The notes beneath the pieces are model-generated. The model was not told the DNA's origin, did not search any database, and saw nothing but the letters and a program-made list of their open reading frames with translations. From Chloroflexota bacterium (GTDB lineage Bacteria; Chloroflexota; Dehalococcoidia; Dehalococcoidales; UBA2162): a stretch of 64,000 bases of DNA. The stretch is taken from positions 151,786 through 215,785 of the forward strand of contig JACPPV010000009.1 in the NCBI GenBank assembly GCA_016190825.1, read 5' to 3'. The translations under genes were made by a program, and so were the position numbers. Below are positions 45,086-53,723 of the stretch, piece by piece (position 1 is the first letter of the stretch; each line of letters begins with the position of its first letter).

Positions 45086-45909
45086 CCTTCCGCCTCCGCC
45101 TGTGCCATCGCAACCGGCTTTGTCACAAAGCTGTAGGGAGGCCATGGGCCGGAGAAGCGGACCGAGATTCCGTCAGTGTTGTTGATTTTCTCCAGCTCTT
45201 CGCCGAGGTCGACCGCCTTTTCTTTTGCTACCAGGCATGAAAGATTGAGCAGCATTACTTCCTCTGGAGCCGCTTTCCGGGTCTTCTCAACGGCGATGTC
45301 TTCGCAGTGACTTTTGATCCTTTGGTAGAACTCATGGAACCGGTCCTTCGCCAGCGTTTCTATTTCGGCTTTCATCTCTTTCTTGATGCGCTGTTTGTAT
45401 AGAAATGCCGTTCCCTGCGATTTCGCCGCCATTTCTTCCATGAGCTCCCGGATTCTGCGACTGTGAGCCGAAAGCTGCTTTTCCAGGGCCGGGAGTGCGT
45501 AGAAGACTTGCACTCCGTATTCGTCTTTCCCCTCTATTCCCTTCAGAATAAGGGAAAATCGCTCGGAATTATCTTTCAGCCAGTGTTTTGCTGCCTGCTC
45601 GGGAGAGTCTTCGCCATCCTTGGGGAGCAGTATCGTATTGAAGCCGGCGGGGATCACGGTACCGAAGACCTCTTGTGCCCGGTCCAGGACGTTCTGGTGA
45701 TCCTTCACCCATCTTGTGACGGTCTTCCGATCAGGGGATTGATACGGCGCAGCCGGACACCGGTGCACGATTACGCAAAGGTCCTTCTCCGCAACGGTAT
45801 ATACTTCGCTGCCATCAACGCCGACCAGGTCAAGGTTTATTGACTTCCAGCCGGCAGCAATTCCGTAAAGGTATAGTCCTTCTTTCTCAATAATCGGTCT
45901 AATCTCCAA
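45082..45909 (-). CDS. gvpL: Gas vesicle protein GvpL/GvpF
   Basis: 275 residues, start TTG at 45909 overlapping gvpK by 11 nt. Family features are the N-terminal LYLYGIAAG strand, the VIPAGFNTILLP segment, a helical middle with KKEMKAEIETLAKDRFHEFYQ and the C-terminal GISVRFSGPWPPYSFV. GvpF/L proteins bind GvpA monomers and assist assembly. It is the second member of the family in the operon. Confidence 0.9.
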   Translation of the reverse strand: MEIRPIIEKEGLYLYGIAAGWKSINLDLVGVDGSEVYTVAEKDLCVIVHRCPAAPYQSPDRKTVTRWVKDHQNVLDRAQEVFGTVIPAGFNTILLPKDGEDSPEQAAKHWLKDNSERFSLILKGIEGKDEYGVQVFYALPALEKQLSAHSRRIRELMEEMAAKSQGTAFLYKQRIKKEMKAEIETLAKDRFHEFYQRIKSHCEDIAVEKTRKAAPEEVMLLNLSCLVAKEKAVDLGEELEKINNTDGISVRFSGPWPPYSFVTKPVAMAQAEAEG

Positions 45910-46219
45910 CCTTGACCTCCCTTCGAGTCTTTTCCGTGCTGACGAGCCCGCTCACAAGGTCATCTACGACTCCGTCCAGCTGTTCCCTCACCGTCTGAAC
46001 GGATTCAGATATGCCCTGCTCTTCCTTGATATCCTCAATGGCGGCATCAAGCTTCATGAGGGCTTTCCCCAGCCTCTCACACTCCTCCTCGCTCAGGGTG
46101 CCCCCCTCCATTCTTTTCAGCGCCTGGATATTGAGCGCGTCCCGGATAACCTCGATGAGCGCCACTACCAGGCCGAGGACGCCGTGTTTGAGATTGGTCT
46201 CATCAATCTGTATCACCAC
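45899..46219 (-). CDS. gvpK: Gas vesicle protein GvpK
   Basis: 106 residues beginning at GTG 46219. The sequence HGVLGLVVALIEVIRDALNIQALKRMEGGTLSEEECERLG (by parts) is diagnostic of GvpK, a small helical protein essential for vesicle formation. It lies between gvpJ and gvpL with a 22-nt gap upstream and overlapping ends downstream. Confidence 0.95.
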   Translation of the reverse strand: MVIQIDETNLKHGVLGLVVALIEVIRDALNIQALKRMEGGTLSEEECERLGKALMKLDAAIEDIKEEQGISESVQTVREQLDGVVDDLVSGLVSTEKTRREVKVGD

Positions 46220-46241
46220 GTTTAACTCGCTTTCGCCAAGA

Positions 46242-46619
46242 TTACTCGGCTAACAATTCCTCGACAGGACGTACTCTCGCCTTCTTCGCCTTGGCGCTCA
46301 CCCAGCCGCACCACGGACAGCCCTCCTTGCCCAGCAGTTCGGCGACCGCGACCCGTTTGCCGCACTCAGGGCAGGGCTCCCTGCTGGACTGAGCTTCGTT
46401 CCAGGCGATCCTTTCATGGTTCGTCCCGGAGGGAAATTCCATCCCGTAGCGGGCGGCGGTCTCAAAAGAGGCTACCGCAGCCCTTATCTTGATGCCCAGC
46501 AGCTCAACCCCGGCCAGCGATACGCAAATATCGGCGTTAATGACCAGTCCTTTATCCAGGACGCGATCAATGACATCAGCCAGGGTAGAAATCCCGTCTT
46601 TTTCAGCCTGAAGCGCCAT
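46242..46619 (-). CDS. gvpJ: GvpJ fused to a C-terminal zinc ribbon
   Basis: 125 residues. Residues 11-62 form a GvpA/GvpJ fold (STLADVIDRVLDKGLVINAD, VELLGIKIRAAVASFETAARYG) of the minor, tip-forming type. After a short linker a zinc ribbon follows: CPEC (83-86) and CPWC (101-104). A basic tail (KAKKARVRP) ends the protein. AAAGGAGG precedes the ATG. Most GvpJ proteins end shortly after the GvpA-like core or with an uncharacterised tail, so this fusion is notable. Confidence 0.9.
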   Translation of the reverse strand: MALQAEKDGISTLADVIDRVLDKGLVINADICVSLAGVELLGIKIRAAVASFETAARYGMEFPSGTNHERIAWNEAQSSREPCPECGKRVAVAELLGKEGCPWCGWVSAKAKKARVRPVEELLAE

Positions 46620-46875
46620 CTGCTTTCCTCCTTTGATTCTGGTATTCCCTGACGGCTCTCAACCGTTCGATGAGATGCGTTTCCAACCGCTCATATTCCT
46701 CTTCGTCCAACTCACCATCCTGTAGCGCCAGTTGAAGCTGTTGCAGTCTTTCTTTAATTGATTCTTCGGTGATCAACCGTTCACGGTCAATCTCGTCCCG
46801 CAGCTTTTCCATGACCTGGACAGTCATTGTGATCGGTACGCCGATCAGCAGGTCATACAGTAATTTGACTATCAA
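46603..46875 (-). CDS. gvpG: Gas vesicle protein GvpG
   Basis: 90 residues beginning at TTG 46875. The hydrophobic N-terminal LLYDLLIGVPI followed by VMEKLRDEIDRERLITEESIKERLQQLQLAL (in parts) and DGELDEEEYERLETHLIERL matches GvpG, a helical assembly factor. Start and stop codons overlap the neighbours gvpF (4 nt) and gvpJ (17 nt). Confidence 0.92.
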   Translation of the reverse strand: MIVKLLYDLLIGVPITMTVQVMEKLRDEIDRERLITEESIKERLQQLQLALQDGELDEEEYERLETHLIERLRAVREYQNQRRKADGASG

Positions 46876-47624
46876 TCCGCCGCCTTCAGCTTCAAACTGA
46901 CAAAGTTGTAAGGGGCGAGCGGCCCCACATACTTGAAATTAACCTTGCCCTGATACTGGGAGTCCAGGCGGTAAACTTCCTGCCTGAAGTCATTCTCTGC
47001 TGTTTTATCCACCAGGAATGAGGCGTTCAGGATATTCTTCACTCCGAGGGGGTTATTCAGGCGGGCATCAGCGGCAAGACCCCTGAGAATAGCATAGACG
47101 TGATCGGCGTATTTCGCCTTCCAGTCTAAGGCTATACGCTCCACCATTTTCCCCGCCTGCATGAGCAGTTGCTGGACCTTGGCCGGGGAGGCGGCGCTGT
47201 TTATGCTCGCTTTCAGGCGCATGAGCTCTTCGTTACCGCTTTGAAGTTCCCTGATTACGGCCTCCTGGTCCCAGAAGACCTTGAGCTCCACTTCAACTTT
47301 GCGGTCAAGCCGTTTTAGCTCGCTGGCAAGGTTCTGGTGGTTCGTCTGCATAAGGTTCAGGACATCCTTTTGACTCTTTGCCACCATGCCGAAAGCCATT
47401 GGCAAAATGGTATAGTTTGAGAGCAGTTCGTCCTGGACCAGGGTATGGGCGCGGACATTAGCGCGGGTGGGGTCTATTTCTTCAAGCTCGATATTGCTGA
47501 CAACTGCGGCGAGTCCTTCCCAGTGGATAGTGAAAACCTCGGCATCCATCATGCCGGGAGCGTTGAATCTTCTGGGCTCAGTCTCACCGATGATCCCGTA
47601 GATATATTTGCGTTCAAAGGCCAT
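46872..47624 (-). CDS. gvpF: Gas vesicle protein GvpF/GvpL
   Basis: 250 residues, beginning KYIYGIIG, with ILPMAFGMVAKS, the coiled region EVELKVFWDQEAVIRELQ and the closing FKYVGPLAPYNFVSLKLK typical of GvpF. In cyanobacteria and haloarchaea GvpF contacts GvpA and helps start assembly. The ATG overlaps the TAA of the upstream AAA ATPase (TAATG). Confidence 0.92.
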   Translation of the reverse strand: MAFERKYIYGIIGETEPRRFNAPGMMDAEVFTIHWEGLAAVVSNIELEEIDPTRANVRAHTLVQDELLSNYTILPMAFGMVAKSQKDVLNLMQTNHQNLASELKRLDRKVEVELKVFWDQEAVIRELQSGNEELMRLKASINSAASPAKVQQLLMQAGKMVERIALDWKAKYADHVYAILRGLAADARLNNPLGVKNILNASFLVDKTAENDFRQEVYRLDSQYQGKVNFKYVGPLAPYNFVSLKLKAAD

Positions 47625-49759
47625 TATTTCCCCCTTTGTTTTTTGAGCCAGTCCGTAGCCAGTGAGAAGTGTTTGCGGGAGATTTCCGGTTTGCCCATGT
47701 CCGGGTCACGCTCAATTGATTCCCGTATGGCGTTAAGCGAAGCTTCGCGGCAGATGGCTTCTATCTCCGCGCCGGACAGTCCTGCGGTCTCCCGGGCTAG
47801 CATCTCAAGAGAGACGTCTTCAGTAAGAGGTTTCCCGCGGGTATGCACCTTCAATATTTCCAGCCGTCCTGTTTCATCAGGCATTGGAAATTCCAGGATG
47901 AAGTCAAACCTTCCCTGTCTCAGGACGGCGGAATCAATGAGGTCGGGACGGTTGGTGGCCGCCAGTACCAGCACTCCCCTCATTTCTTCCAGCCCGTCAA
48001 GCTCTGTCAGGAACTGGCTTATTACCCTTTCGGTAGCCTGCGAGTCCCTCGCCAGTCCCCGTTCCGGAACGAGGGAATCAAATTCATCGAAGAACACGAT
48101 GCAGGGGCTGGCCTGTTTTGCCTTGCGAAAGACTTCCCTGACCCCCCTCTCCGACTCCCCGATGTATTTGGACATCAGCTCCGGTCCTTTGACGGAGATG
48201 AAATTGATTTCGCTCTCGTTAGCCAGGGCTTTGGCGACCAGGGTTTTGCCCGTCCCCGGCGGTCCGGAGAGTAATATCCCCTTTGGCGGTCTCAGTTTGA
48301 CTTCCTGGAACAGGGCCGGGTATTTCAGCGGCCATTCCACCGCCTCGGCCAGCTTTTGCTTCACCTCGGCGAGGTTGCCCACGTCCTCCCACCTGACATT
48401 CGGTATCTCGACGAAGACCTCCCGGATCGCCGAAGGCTCCACCTCCTTGAGCGCCTCCATGAAGTTGTCCATCCCCACCTCGAGCTTGAGCAGCGTTTCG
48501 TATGGGATCTCATCCAATTGAAAATCAATGCTCGGCATTATCTTCCTCAAGGCGTTCATCGCCGATTCGCGGCAGAGGGCTTCAAGGTCGGCGCCAACAA
48601 AGCCGTGGGTAATCTGTGAGAGCCTTTCCATGTCAGCATCTTCTCGCAGGGGCATGCCGCGCGTATGTATATGAAGGATTTCAAGGCGTCCCCTCTGATC
48701 CGGGATGCTGATGGCGATTTCGCGGTCGAATCTGCCGGGACGCCGTAGCGCCGGGTCAAGGGAGTTTGGGATATTCGTGGCGCCGATGACGATTATTTCC
48801 CCACGCGATTCCAGCCCGTCCATAAGCGCCAGGAGCTGGGCGACCACCCGCCTTTCGACCTGTTTTTCTCCGCCCATTTCCTCCCTTTTGGGGGCGATGG
48901 CATCAATTTCATCAATGAAGAGTATGGCCGGGGCACGGACTTTGGCTTCTTCAAAGACTGCCCTGAGGCGGCCTTCGCTTTCACCGTAGAATTTTCCCAT
49001 TATCTCCGGCCCGGTGATGTGGGTAAAGTAGGCAGCCGTCTCATTGGCGACAGCCCGCGCAATCAGTGTTTTGCCGCATCCGGGAGGTCCGTGAAGGAGC
49101 ACTCCCTTTGGGGGGTCTATACCCAGCCGCTCGAACAGTTGGGGATATTTCAGGGGTAGCTCGATCATTTCCCTTACCCGCTGCAGCTCTTTTGCCAGTC
49201 CGCCAATATCTTCATAGGCAACCCTGGAATCCCTTGCTTCCGCCTTGTCTTTTTGTGCCACTTCTATTCTGGTCCTCGGGTGTATTACCACCGCTCCCTT
49301 TGGCACAGTGCTGACAACGGCAAAATCCTGGCCGCGGGTGCCGAAAAGATTGGCCCTTACCGTATCCCCCTCGATGAGCGCAAGCCCATCGAGAAGGGTG
49401 CCGATGTAAGCGGCGTCCCTTTCCTGGCTGGTTGTTCTGCTTACCGTCAGGCGTCTTAACATTATCTTGTCCGCCGGCGAAAAATCAATTTTTCGCACAC
49501 TTACCTTTTCATCAAGCGAAACTCCGGCATTTCCCCGCAGAAGCCCATCCATCTGGACGAGGGATTTGTCCCGGTCCTCGGCATAGGCTGGCATGATCTT
49601 GGCGACCGTCTTCCGTTTGCCCTCTATCTGGACAATGTCGCCAACCTGGACGTTTAAGCCTTCCATGTCACGCGGGTCAATCCGGCAGATTCCCCGTCCA
49701 ACATCCTTCGCCTTCGCCTCGGCAACCCGGAGGCTCAGGGACCTAATTTCCGTACTCAT
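47624..49759 (-). CDS. CDC48/VAT-type double AAA ATPase in the gvp operon
   Basis: 711 residues. The N-terminal region (about 1-185) is a CDC48-like double-psi barrel ([21 protein letters not shown] in parts). Two AAA modules follow: [11 protein letters not shown] near residue 223 with [10 protein letters not shown], and [11 protein letters not shown] near 498 with [10 protein letters not shown]. Both have complete Walker A and B motifs and second-region arginines ([16 protein letters not shown]). It is a protein-unfolding machine that may disassemble or remodel Gvp complexes. It sits between gvpH and gvpF with GGAGG before its ATG. Confidence 0.9.
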   Translation of the reverse strand: MSTEIRSLSLRVAEAKAKDVGRGICRIDPRDMEGLNVQVGDIVQIEGKRKTVAKIMPAYAEDRDKSLVQMDGLLRGNAGVSLDEKVSVRKIDFSPADKIMLRRLTVSRTTSQERDAAYIGTLLDGLALIEGDTVRANLFGTRGQDFAVVSTVPKGAVVIHPRTRIEVAQKDKAEARDSRVAYEDIGGLAKELQRVREMIELPLKYPQLFERLGIDPPKGVLLHGPPGCGKTLIARAVANETAAYFTHITGPEIMGKFYGESEGRLRAVFEEAKVRAPAILFIDEIDAIAPKREEMGGEKQVERRVVAQLLALMDGLESRGEIIVIGATNIPNSLDPALRRPGRFDREIAISIPDQRGRLEILHIHTRGMPLREDADMERLSQITHGFVGADLEALCRESAMNALRKIMPSIDFQLDEIPYETLLKLEVGMDNFMEALKEVEPSAIREVFVEIPNVRWEDVGNLAEVKQKLAEAVEWPLKYPALFQEVKLRPPKGILLSGPPGTGKTLVAKALANESEINFISVKGPELMSKYIGESERGVREVFRKAKQASPCIVFFDEFDSLVPERGLARDSQATERVISQFLTELDGLEEMRGVLVLAATNRPDLIDSAVLRQGRFDFILEFPMPDETGRLEILKVHTRGKPLTEDVSLEMLARETAGLSGAEIEAICREASLNAIRESIERDPDMGKPEISRKHFSLATDWLKKQRGK

Positions 49760-49775
49760 TTCTGCCAGCCTCCGA

Positions 49776-50318
49776 TCATTTTTCCTTTTCGAGCCTGATC
49801 TCTAAAATGCCGTTCTGATAGGCAGTCTTTAGTGAAGCCGGTTTTACCCTGGTGGGAAGCAGAATCTCTTTGGCATATTTCCTGTCCACATCCGAGGCGG
49901 CGATATTGAGAATATCACCGGCTATCTCAATACTGATTTTGTCTTCGGATACCCCGGGGAGCTCAGCGATGACCACTATATGCCTTTCTTCATCGAAGAT
50001 ATCGGTAATCGGCTCGCGGACTTCCTGTACCACCGGCCCCTTCGCCGTCTCCCGGATATTGCCAAAGCTCTCGATTACCGGCTTACCAGCCATGGTCCTG
50101 ATGCTGAAGCCGTATACCCCTTTCATGCCCTTTGGCAGGTCTTTGATTTCACCCGTTTTCTCTACTTCTTCCTCTTTTAACTTGGCCGCAAGGTCGACGA
50201 GATTACCCAGACCCTTGAAGAGCCCGCCGAAGCTTATCTTGCCGGCCCCGAAATCAATTTCGACCCTGTCCTCTTCTTTTTCTTTTTCCCGGTCTTTTTT
50301 CTTTTTCCCGTCAGCCAT
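49776..50318 (-). CDS. gvpH: Hsp20-fold gas vesicle protein GvpH
   Basis: About 180 residues from ATG 50318, with AAGGAG upstream. Longer in-frame starts run into gvpN. The N-terminus is very basic/acidic ([14 protein letters not shown]). The C-terminal half has an alpha-crystallin-type domain: [29 protein letters not shown] and the closing [10 protein letters not shown]. GvpH-type small heat shock proteins keep Gvp subunits soluble. Confidence 0.88.
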   Translation of the reverse strand: MADGKKKKDREKEKEEDRVEIDFGAGKISFGGLFKGLGNLVDLAAKLKEEEVEKTGEIKDLPKGMKGVYGFSIRTMAGKPVIESFGNIRETAKGPVVQEVREPITDIFDEERHIVVIAELPGVSEDKISIEIAGDILNIAASDVDRKYAKEILLPTRVKPASLKTAYQNGILEIRLEKEK

Positions 50319-50328
50319 TATGTTCTCC

Positions 50329-51219
50329 TTACCAGAAATGGACACCCAGAGTGTCATCAATTGCCCGCGTAACCGCTTCCCTCTCGTCTCGTGGGACATC
50401 CGGCAACAGGATATCAGTGCAGATCTGCCTGAATGCAGCACCGTTTCTTGACAGGTCGTCTCCCTTCATCTTCAGTATCTTCCCGATGACAACACACGCC
50501 CGCACTGTGGGAGTAAGGCTGTCTGACTTTGATTCCCTTACCCTTCTTACCAGCCTGACGATGCGCAGGGCGTCTTCAATTGGGAGACCGGACTTTTTCA
50601 TGGTGATGGCGGTCTCGGTCTCCTCGTCAAAGTTGCCCACTTCTATGGTTACCATGCGATTGCGAAGGGCATCCTGGGTCCTGTAAACACCGGCATATTC
50701 TTCGGGGTTTGAGGTAAAGATAGCGGTAAAGGCGGGATGCACCTTCAGGTAGCTCTCTTCTCCCCTGGCAGCCGGCACGGGGAGGATTCTCTCTTCAAGG
50801 ACTGAAAGGAGGATGTTATTTGCTTCTGGTCGTGACCTGGTAAACTCGTCGTAGACCAGGGTAAACCCGTGCTGGCAGGCGGTGGTAAGCCGGTTGTCCA
50901 CCCAGTGCGATGTCATGCTCTCGTCGGTCTTAATCACCGAACGGATAAAGTTATCCTTCATGAACTTTTTGTGGTACCCGTTAAGCCCGCCCACGAAGTC
51001 TGAGCTGTTAAATTCGTGGTCTCCGCAGATGAGCACCACCGGGCGGCCAAGCTGGGCAGCCACGTGCAGAGCCAGCGTGGTCTTGCCTACCCCCGGGGGA
51101 CCGCTGAAATGTACCGGGAAGCCGGCCCTTATGCAGTCCAGCGCCCTCCCGGTGAGGTTTTGAACGTACGGCGTCTCGATAAAGTCCCCGCCGGGCTTAA
51201 TGCTTAAAACTGTTGTCAT
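50329..51219 (-). CDS. gvpN: Gas vesicle AAA+ ATPase GvpN
   Basis: About 296 residues from ATG 51219 (AGGA upstream; 51237 is an alternative). The MoxR-like AAA+ fold has Walker A GPPGVGKTTLA near residue 38, Walker B LVYDEFTRS near 125 and the sensor FTSNPEEYAG near 180. GvpN is required for full-size vesicles and works with GvpO and the vesicle shell. It lies downstream of the three accessory genes and directly upstream of gvpH. Confidence 0.95.
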   Translation of the reverse strand: MTTVLSIKPGGDFIETPYVQNLTGRALDCIRAGFPVHFSGPPGVGKTTLALHVAAQLGRPVVLICGDHEFNSSDFVGGLNGYHKKFMKDNFIRSVIKTDESMTSHWVDNRLTTACQHGFTLVYDEFTRSRPEANNILLSVLEERILPVPAARGEESYLKVHPAFTAIFTSNPEEYAGVYRTQDALRNRMVTIEVGNFDEETETAITMKKSGLPIEDALRIVRLVRRVRESKSDSLTPTVRACVVIGKILKMKGDDLSRNGAAFRQICTDILLPDVPRDEREAVTRAIDDTLGVHFW

Positions 51220-51259
51220 ATCGGTTCCTGTCTCCATCAGTCCTTCTCAAAATCAAAAA

Positions 51260-51667
51260 CTAATAGCTTAACTCAATCTGGTGCAGCTTCACCTCTGAAA
51301 CTGCTTTGTTTGCTTGCGTCGCCGGGACGGTATCTTCCCAGCGCGCTTGCTGGAGCTTTTGCCTTAGCTCGGTCAGTGCCCGGTTTTTGTTTACCGTCAT
51401 CGCCAGCTTATGCCTGGACCTGAGCATTCTCTGCCTCGATTTATTGACCGCGGCATCGAGAGCTGCGGACCGCTTCTTTTCCCTTTCCAGCACCCGGGCA
51501 AGGCGAGGGTCAGCGAGGTTTTCAAGGTACCGTTTCTCCTCTTCAGTCCTGGACAGGCTATTGGTGGTATTGGTCTTCTGTCTTCGGGCGAGGTCCAGGC
51601 TGGTCTTCACCTGGCGCATTGTCCTGACGTTTCTCAACGCCTCACTTTTCATGACAGCCTCAATCAT
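51260..51667 (-). CDS. Small basic helical gas-vesicle-associated protein
   Basis: 135 residues from ATG 51667, which overlaps the end of the upstream gene by 8 nt. Composition is high in Arg, Lys and Leu and predicted to be all helix (SLDLARRQKTNTTNSLSR, LARVLEREKKRSAALDAAV). No known Gvp name applies. Coexpression with gvpN and gvpA suggests a role as an adaptor or shell-associated factor. Confidence 0.7.
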   Translation of the reverse strand: MIEAVMKSEALRNVRTMRQVKTSLDLARRQKTNTTNSLSRTEEEKRYLENLADPRLARVLEREKKRSAALDAAVNKSRQRMLRSRHKLAMTVNKNRALTELRQKLQQARWEDTVPATQANKAVSEVKLHQIELSY

Positions 51668-52460
51668 TGCTCGCCGGGAAGTAGGTCCTGTCTTCCCTGC
51701 GAATTTTTCCTTTGTCAATGAGCTTTTTTGCCGCGCGCCCGAGGACGATGGGCGCAACACTCAGGCTGGCTGCAATCTCAGCCAGGGTGCTTCCTTCAGG
51801 GCGCTCACCAACTGCTGTCAGCAATCTGGTTTCCAGATCAGGGACTTCCGGTGTTTCTACTGCCGTTTCCTTGGGACCTTCTGGCTGTGTGGGCGTGCGG
51901 TTTGCCCCTGGCGTGTTTGCCAGGCTATGCCAGGCTTCACTTGCCTGTCTTATCTCCTCCCTTATCCCGGCACGCGCTTTGTGCAACGTGTCCCGCATCC
52001 CCCCGACCACCGCCCTGATTCCAGCCATGCCTTCAGTCAGGTCTTTCCTTAACTCAGTTCCCGCTGTCTGCCTGGACTGATTGAAGTCTGTAACAATGTT
52101 TTGGAATCCGTTGAGCAGTTCTTCCATGTCGGCCCTGTGGTTCGCACAAGTCCGGATAAGCTCTCTTCTGAGCCGTCCGCCCTCTTCTCTCCGAAAGGAG
52201 TGGGCAGTCGACACGGCCTGCCTGGCGTTTCTCCTGAGAGTGTTGACGTCAGACCTGCGCAGCGAGGCTGCCCTGGTCAGATTCCTGCGGAGCTGGACCC
52301 TCGCCTGACCGCGTGAGGATTGAAAGTTCTTTATGAGGCCACGGGCTTCCGCCGATAGGGTTTCTGCATCTTTTCTCATATTGCTGATTGCCTTTATCCT
52401 GTCCTGGCGGGAGGAGGCAATGTCTTGAATCAGTTCCTTCATGCTGGATGCGATTGTCAT
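51660..52460 (-). CDS. GvpC-like helical repeat protein with C-terminal winged helix
   Basis: 266 residues with AAAGGAG before the ATG. Residues 40-175 are helical with a recurring unit that reads F-x2-S-R-x6-L-R-x2-L: FQSSRGQARVQLRRNL at 46-61 and FNQSRQTAGTELRKDL at 126-141, with a shorter version FRREEGGRLRREL at 89-101. The spacing of about 40 residues is close to the 33-residue repeats of cyanobacterial GvpC, which reinforces the shell from outside. After a Pro-rich linker (181-205) a winged-helix-like end follows (LAEIAASLSVAPIVLGRAAKKL). GvpC function is inferred. Confidence 0.75.
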   Translation of the reverse strand: MTIASSMKELIQDIASSRQDRIKAISNMRKDAETLSAEARGLIKNFQSSRGQARVQLRRNLTRAASLRRSDVNTLRRNARQAVSTAHSFRREEGGRLRRELIRTCANHRADMEELLNGFQNIVTDFNQSRQTAGTELRKDLTEGMAGIRAVVGGMRDTLHKARAGIREEIRQASEAWHSLANTPGANRTPTQPEGPKETAVETPEVPDLETRLLTAVGERPEGSTLAEIAASLSVAPIVLGRAAKKLIDKGKIRREDRTYFPASND

Positions 52461-52487
52461 TCTGCTACTCCTTTCTTGAACTCTTGA

Positions 52488-53165
52488 TTACTGTTCTGGA
52501 TTGCCGTCTGCGGACGACACGCTCAAAGTAAGGTAAAGTCTTTGCACATCCTTTTGTCGGCAGTCTCCGGGTAGGTTTTGTCCTCGGGCGGCCTCACCGG
52601 CCTGAAGCTGTCTCAGGTCCTCCGTTCTCAGGGTCTCTCCCATACCCACCAGCTTCTGGAGCTTCATGTTTATCTCCTTCTGTTCCCTTCGGAAAGACTC
52701 CAGTCGCGCCTGGAAATAACGCAGCGAAGCAAAAGCCTGCTGTCCGCCATGCCGGTATGCGGCTTCAATCATGCCCATCGTTGTTTCAAGGACGATTGTG
52801 TCCCCTTTCCCGTAGATGAACCCGGCTAGCTGTTGGTGAAGGTTGCACACTGATTGCTTCAACTCGTCGAGGTAGCTGTTGAGCCCTTCGCCAATACGTA
52901 TGCGGTCGGTTTCCAGCGCTGTCAGGTCTTTCTCATACCGGCAACGTATCCCCTTCGTCAATGATTCGAAGTCTTTTTTCCGGAGAGTGCAATTTTTCGC
53001 CAGTAATACCTGCAAAGTGTTCTCCAGCCTTGTTCTCTCTCCGGCAACTTCAGCCAGGTTGGTATTCATGGTTGTCATCGAGTAAAAGGCGCCAGTGATT
53101 AACTCCTCTATTATCGAAATCCTGTTTTCGCAGGTGGTGATCAGGTCGAGAACCAGTTGTTTCAT
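52488..53165 (-). CDS. Helical gas-vesicle-associated protein
   Basis: 225 residues from ATG 53165 (GGAGGAAGAG upstream; a longer frame starts at 53240). The sequence is predicted to be mostly long helices (RISIIEELITGAFYSMTTM, LNSYLDELKQSVCNLHQQL), consistent with a coiled-coil adaptor. I recall similar unnamed genes in gvp clusters of proteobacteria, but cannot verify this. It is the second gene of the operon, directly after gvpA. Confidence 0.65.
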   Translation of the reverse strand: MKQLVLDLITTCENRISIIEELITGAFYSMTTMNTNLAEVAGERTRLENTLQVLLAKNCTLRKKDFESLTKGIRCRYEKDLTALETDRIRIGEGLNSYLDELKQSVCNLHQQLAGFIYGKGDTIVLETTMGMIEAAYRHGGQQAFASLRYFQARLESFRREQKEINMKLQKLVGMGETLRTEDLRQLQAGEAARGQNLPGDCRQKDVQRLYLTLSVSSADGNPEQ

Positions 53166-53260
53166 CTCTTCCTCCACTTTGCCGGGGGCGAATTTGGCAG
53201 GGTGCACGCGGCCAATGGCTAGGGGCGGGCACTCTGGCAAAACTCCCCCGCCGCTTCAGT

Positions 53261-53467
53261 CTAGGCCGCTGGCGCAGTCAAGCCAATTGCTTCCGCGTAC
53301 TTCAGATAGGTTTCGACACCGGCGAGGACGATCCTGGCTTCAACAGTCAGAATTTCCAGACCCAGCAGGGATACTCTTACCCAAGCATCCAGCACAAGCC
53401 CTTTGTCCAAAATCCGGTCAAGAACTTCAGCAAGCCCGGAAGACGCCATCGAAGTCTGAACTGCCAT
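53261..53467 (-). CDS. gvpA: Gas vesicle structural protein GvpA
   Basis: 68 residues, the ribbed shell subunit. The sequence [56 protein letters not shown] (read in parts) closely follows the GvpA consensus, including the DKG turn, DAWVRVSL and EARIV strands and the final helix. A near-perfect ribosome-binding site (AAAGGAGGTGA) lies seven bases before the ATG, as expected for a protein made in large amounts. It is the first gene of the operon. Confidence 0.97.
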   Translation of the reverse strand: MAVQTSMASSGLAEVLDRILDKGLVLDAWVRVSLLGLEILTVEARIVLAGVETYLKYAEAIGLTAPAA

Positions 53468-53486
53468 TACTAATCACCTCCTTTCT

Positions 53487-53564
53487 CTAAAATTTGGATT
53501 CGAAGAGTTTTCCCCCCGGGCTGTAATAATGATGACGCTCAGGGAGGTCTCTGAAATCCGCCAT
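53487..53564 (-). CDS. Possible 25-residue leader peptide in the gvpA 5' region
   Basis: A short frame starting ATG 53564 and ending TAG 53487, 20 nt before gvpA: MADFRDLPERHHYYSPGGKL then FESKF. It lacks a strong ribosome-binding site. It could be a regulatory upstream ORF or a chance frame; only conservation in relatives would tell. Confidence 0.25.
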   Translation of the reverse strand: MADFRDLPERHHYYSPGGKLFESKF

Positions 53565-53681
53565 GATAACCCGCTAATGCTCATGTGGGGTTTCCACTCC
53601 GGCGATTTTCTGGCAAGGACTTTTCTTCATTTGATGACGGCTGGCAATATCTTTCACTGCGTATTGACTCCCTAGTGCGTT

Positions 53682-53723
53682 ACTTTAAGTGCCAGTTGAC
53701 ACCTATTATGCACTGAAAGTGCC
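53682..53723 (-). promoter_or_regulatory. Putative operator repeats at the gvp promoter
   Basis: GCACTGAAAGTGC (plus 53710-53722), a 13-bp palindrome, fills most of the spacer of the gvp promoter. ACTTTAAGTGCC (53682-53693) repeats the AAGTGCC part about 30 bases further down the transcript, three helical turns away. This arrangement suggests a repressor or activator that binds at two sites. Confidence 0.5.

Noticed and set aside
53468-53698. Riboswitch in the gvpA leader
   Set aside because: I could not match any known riboswitch core; only a short possible frame and weak stems are visible.
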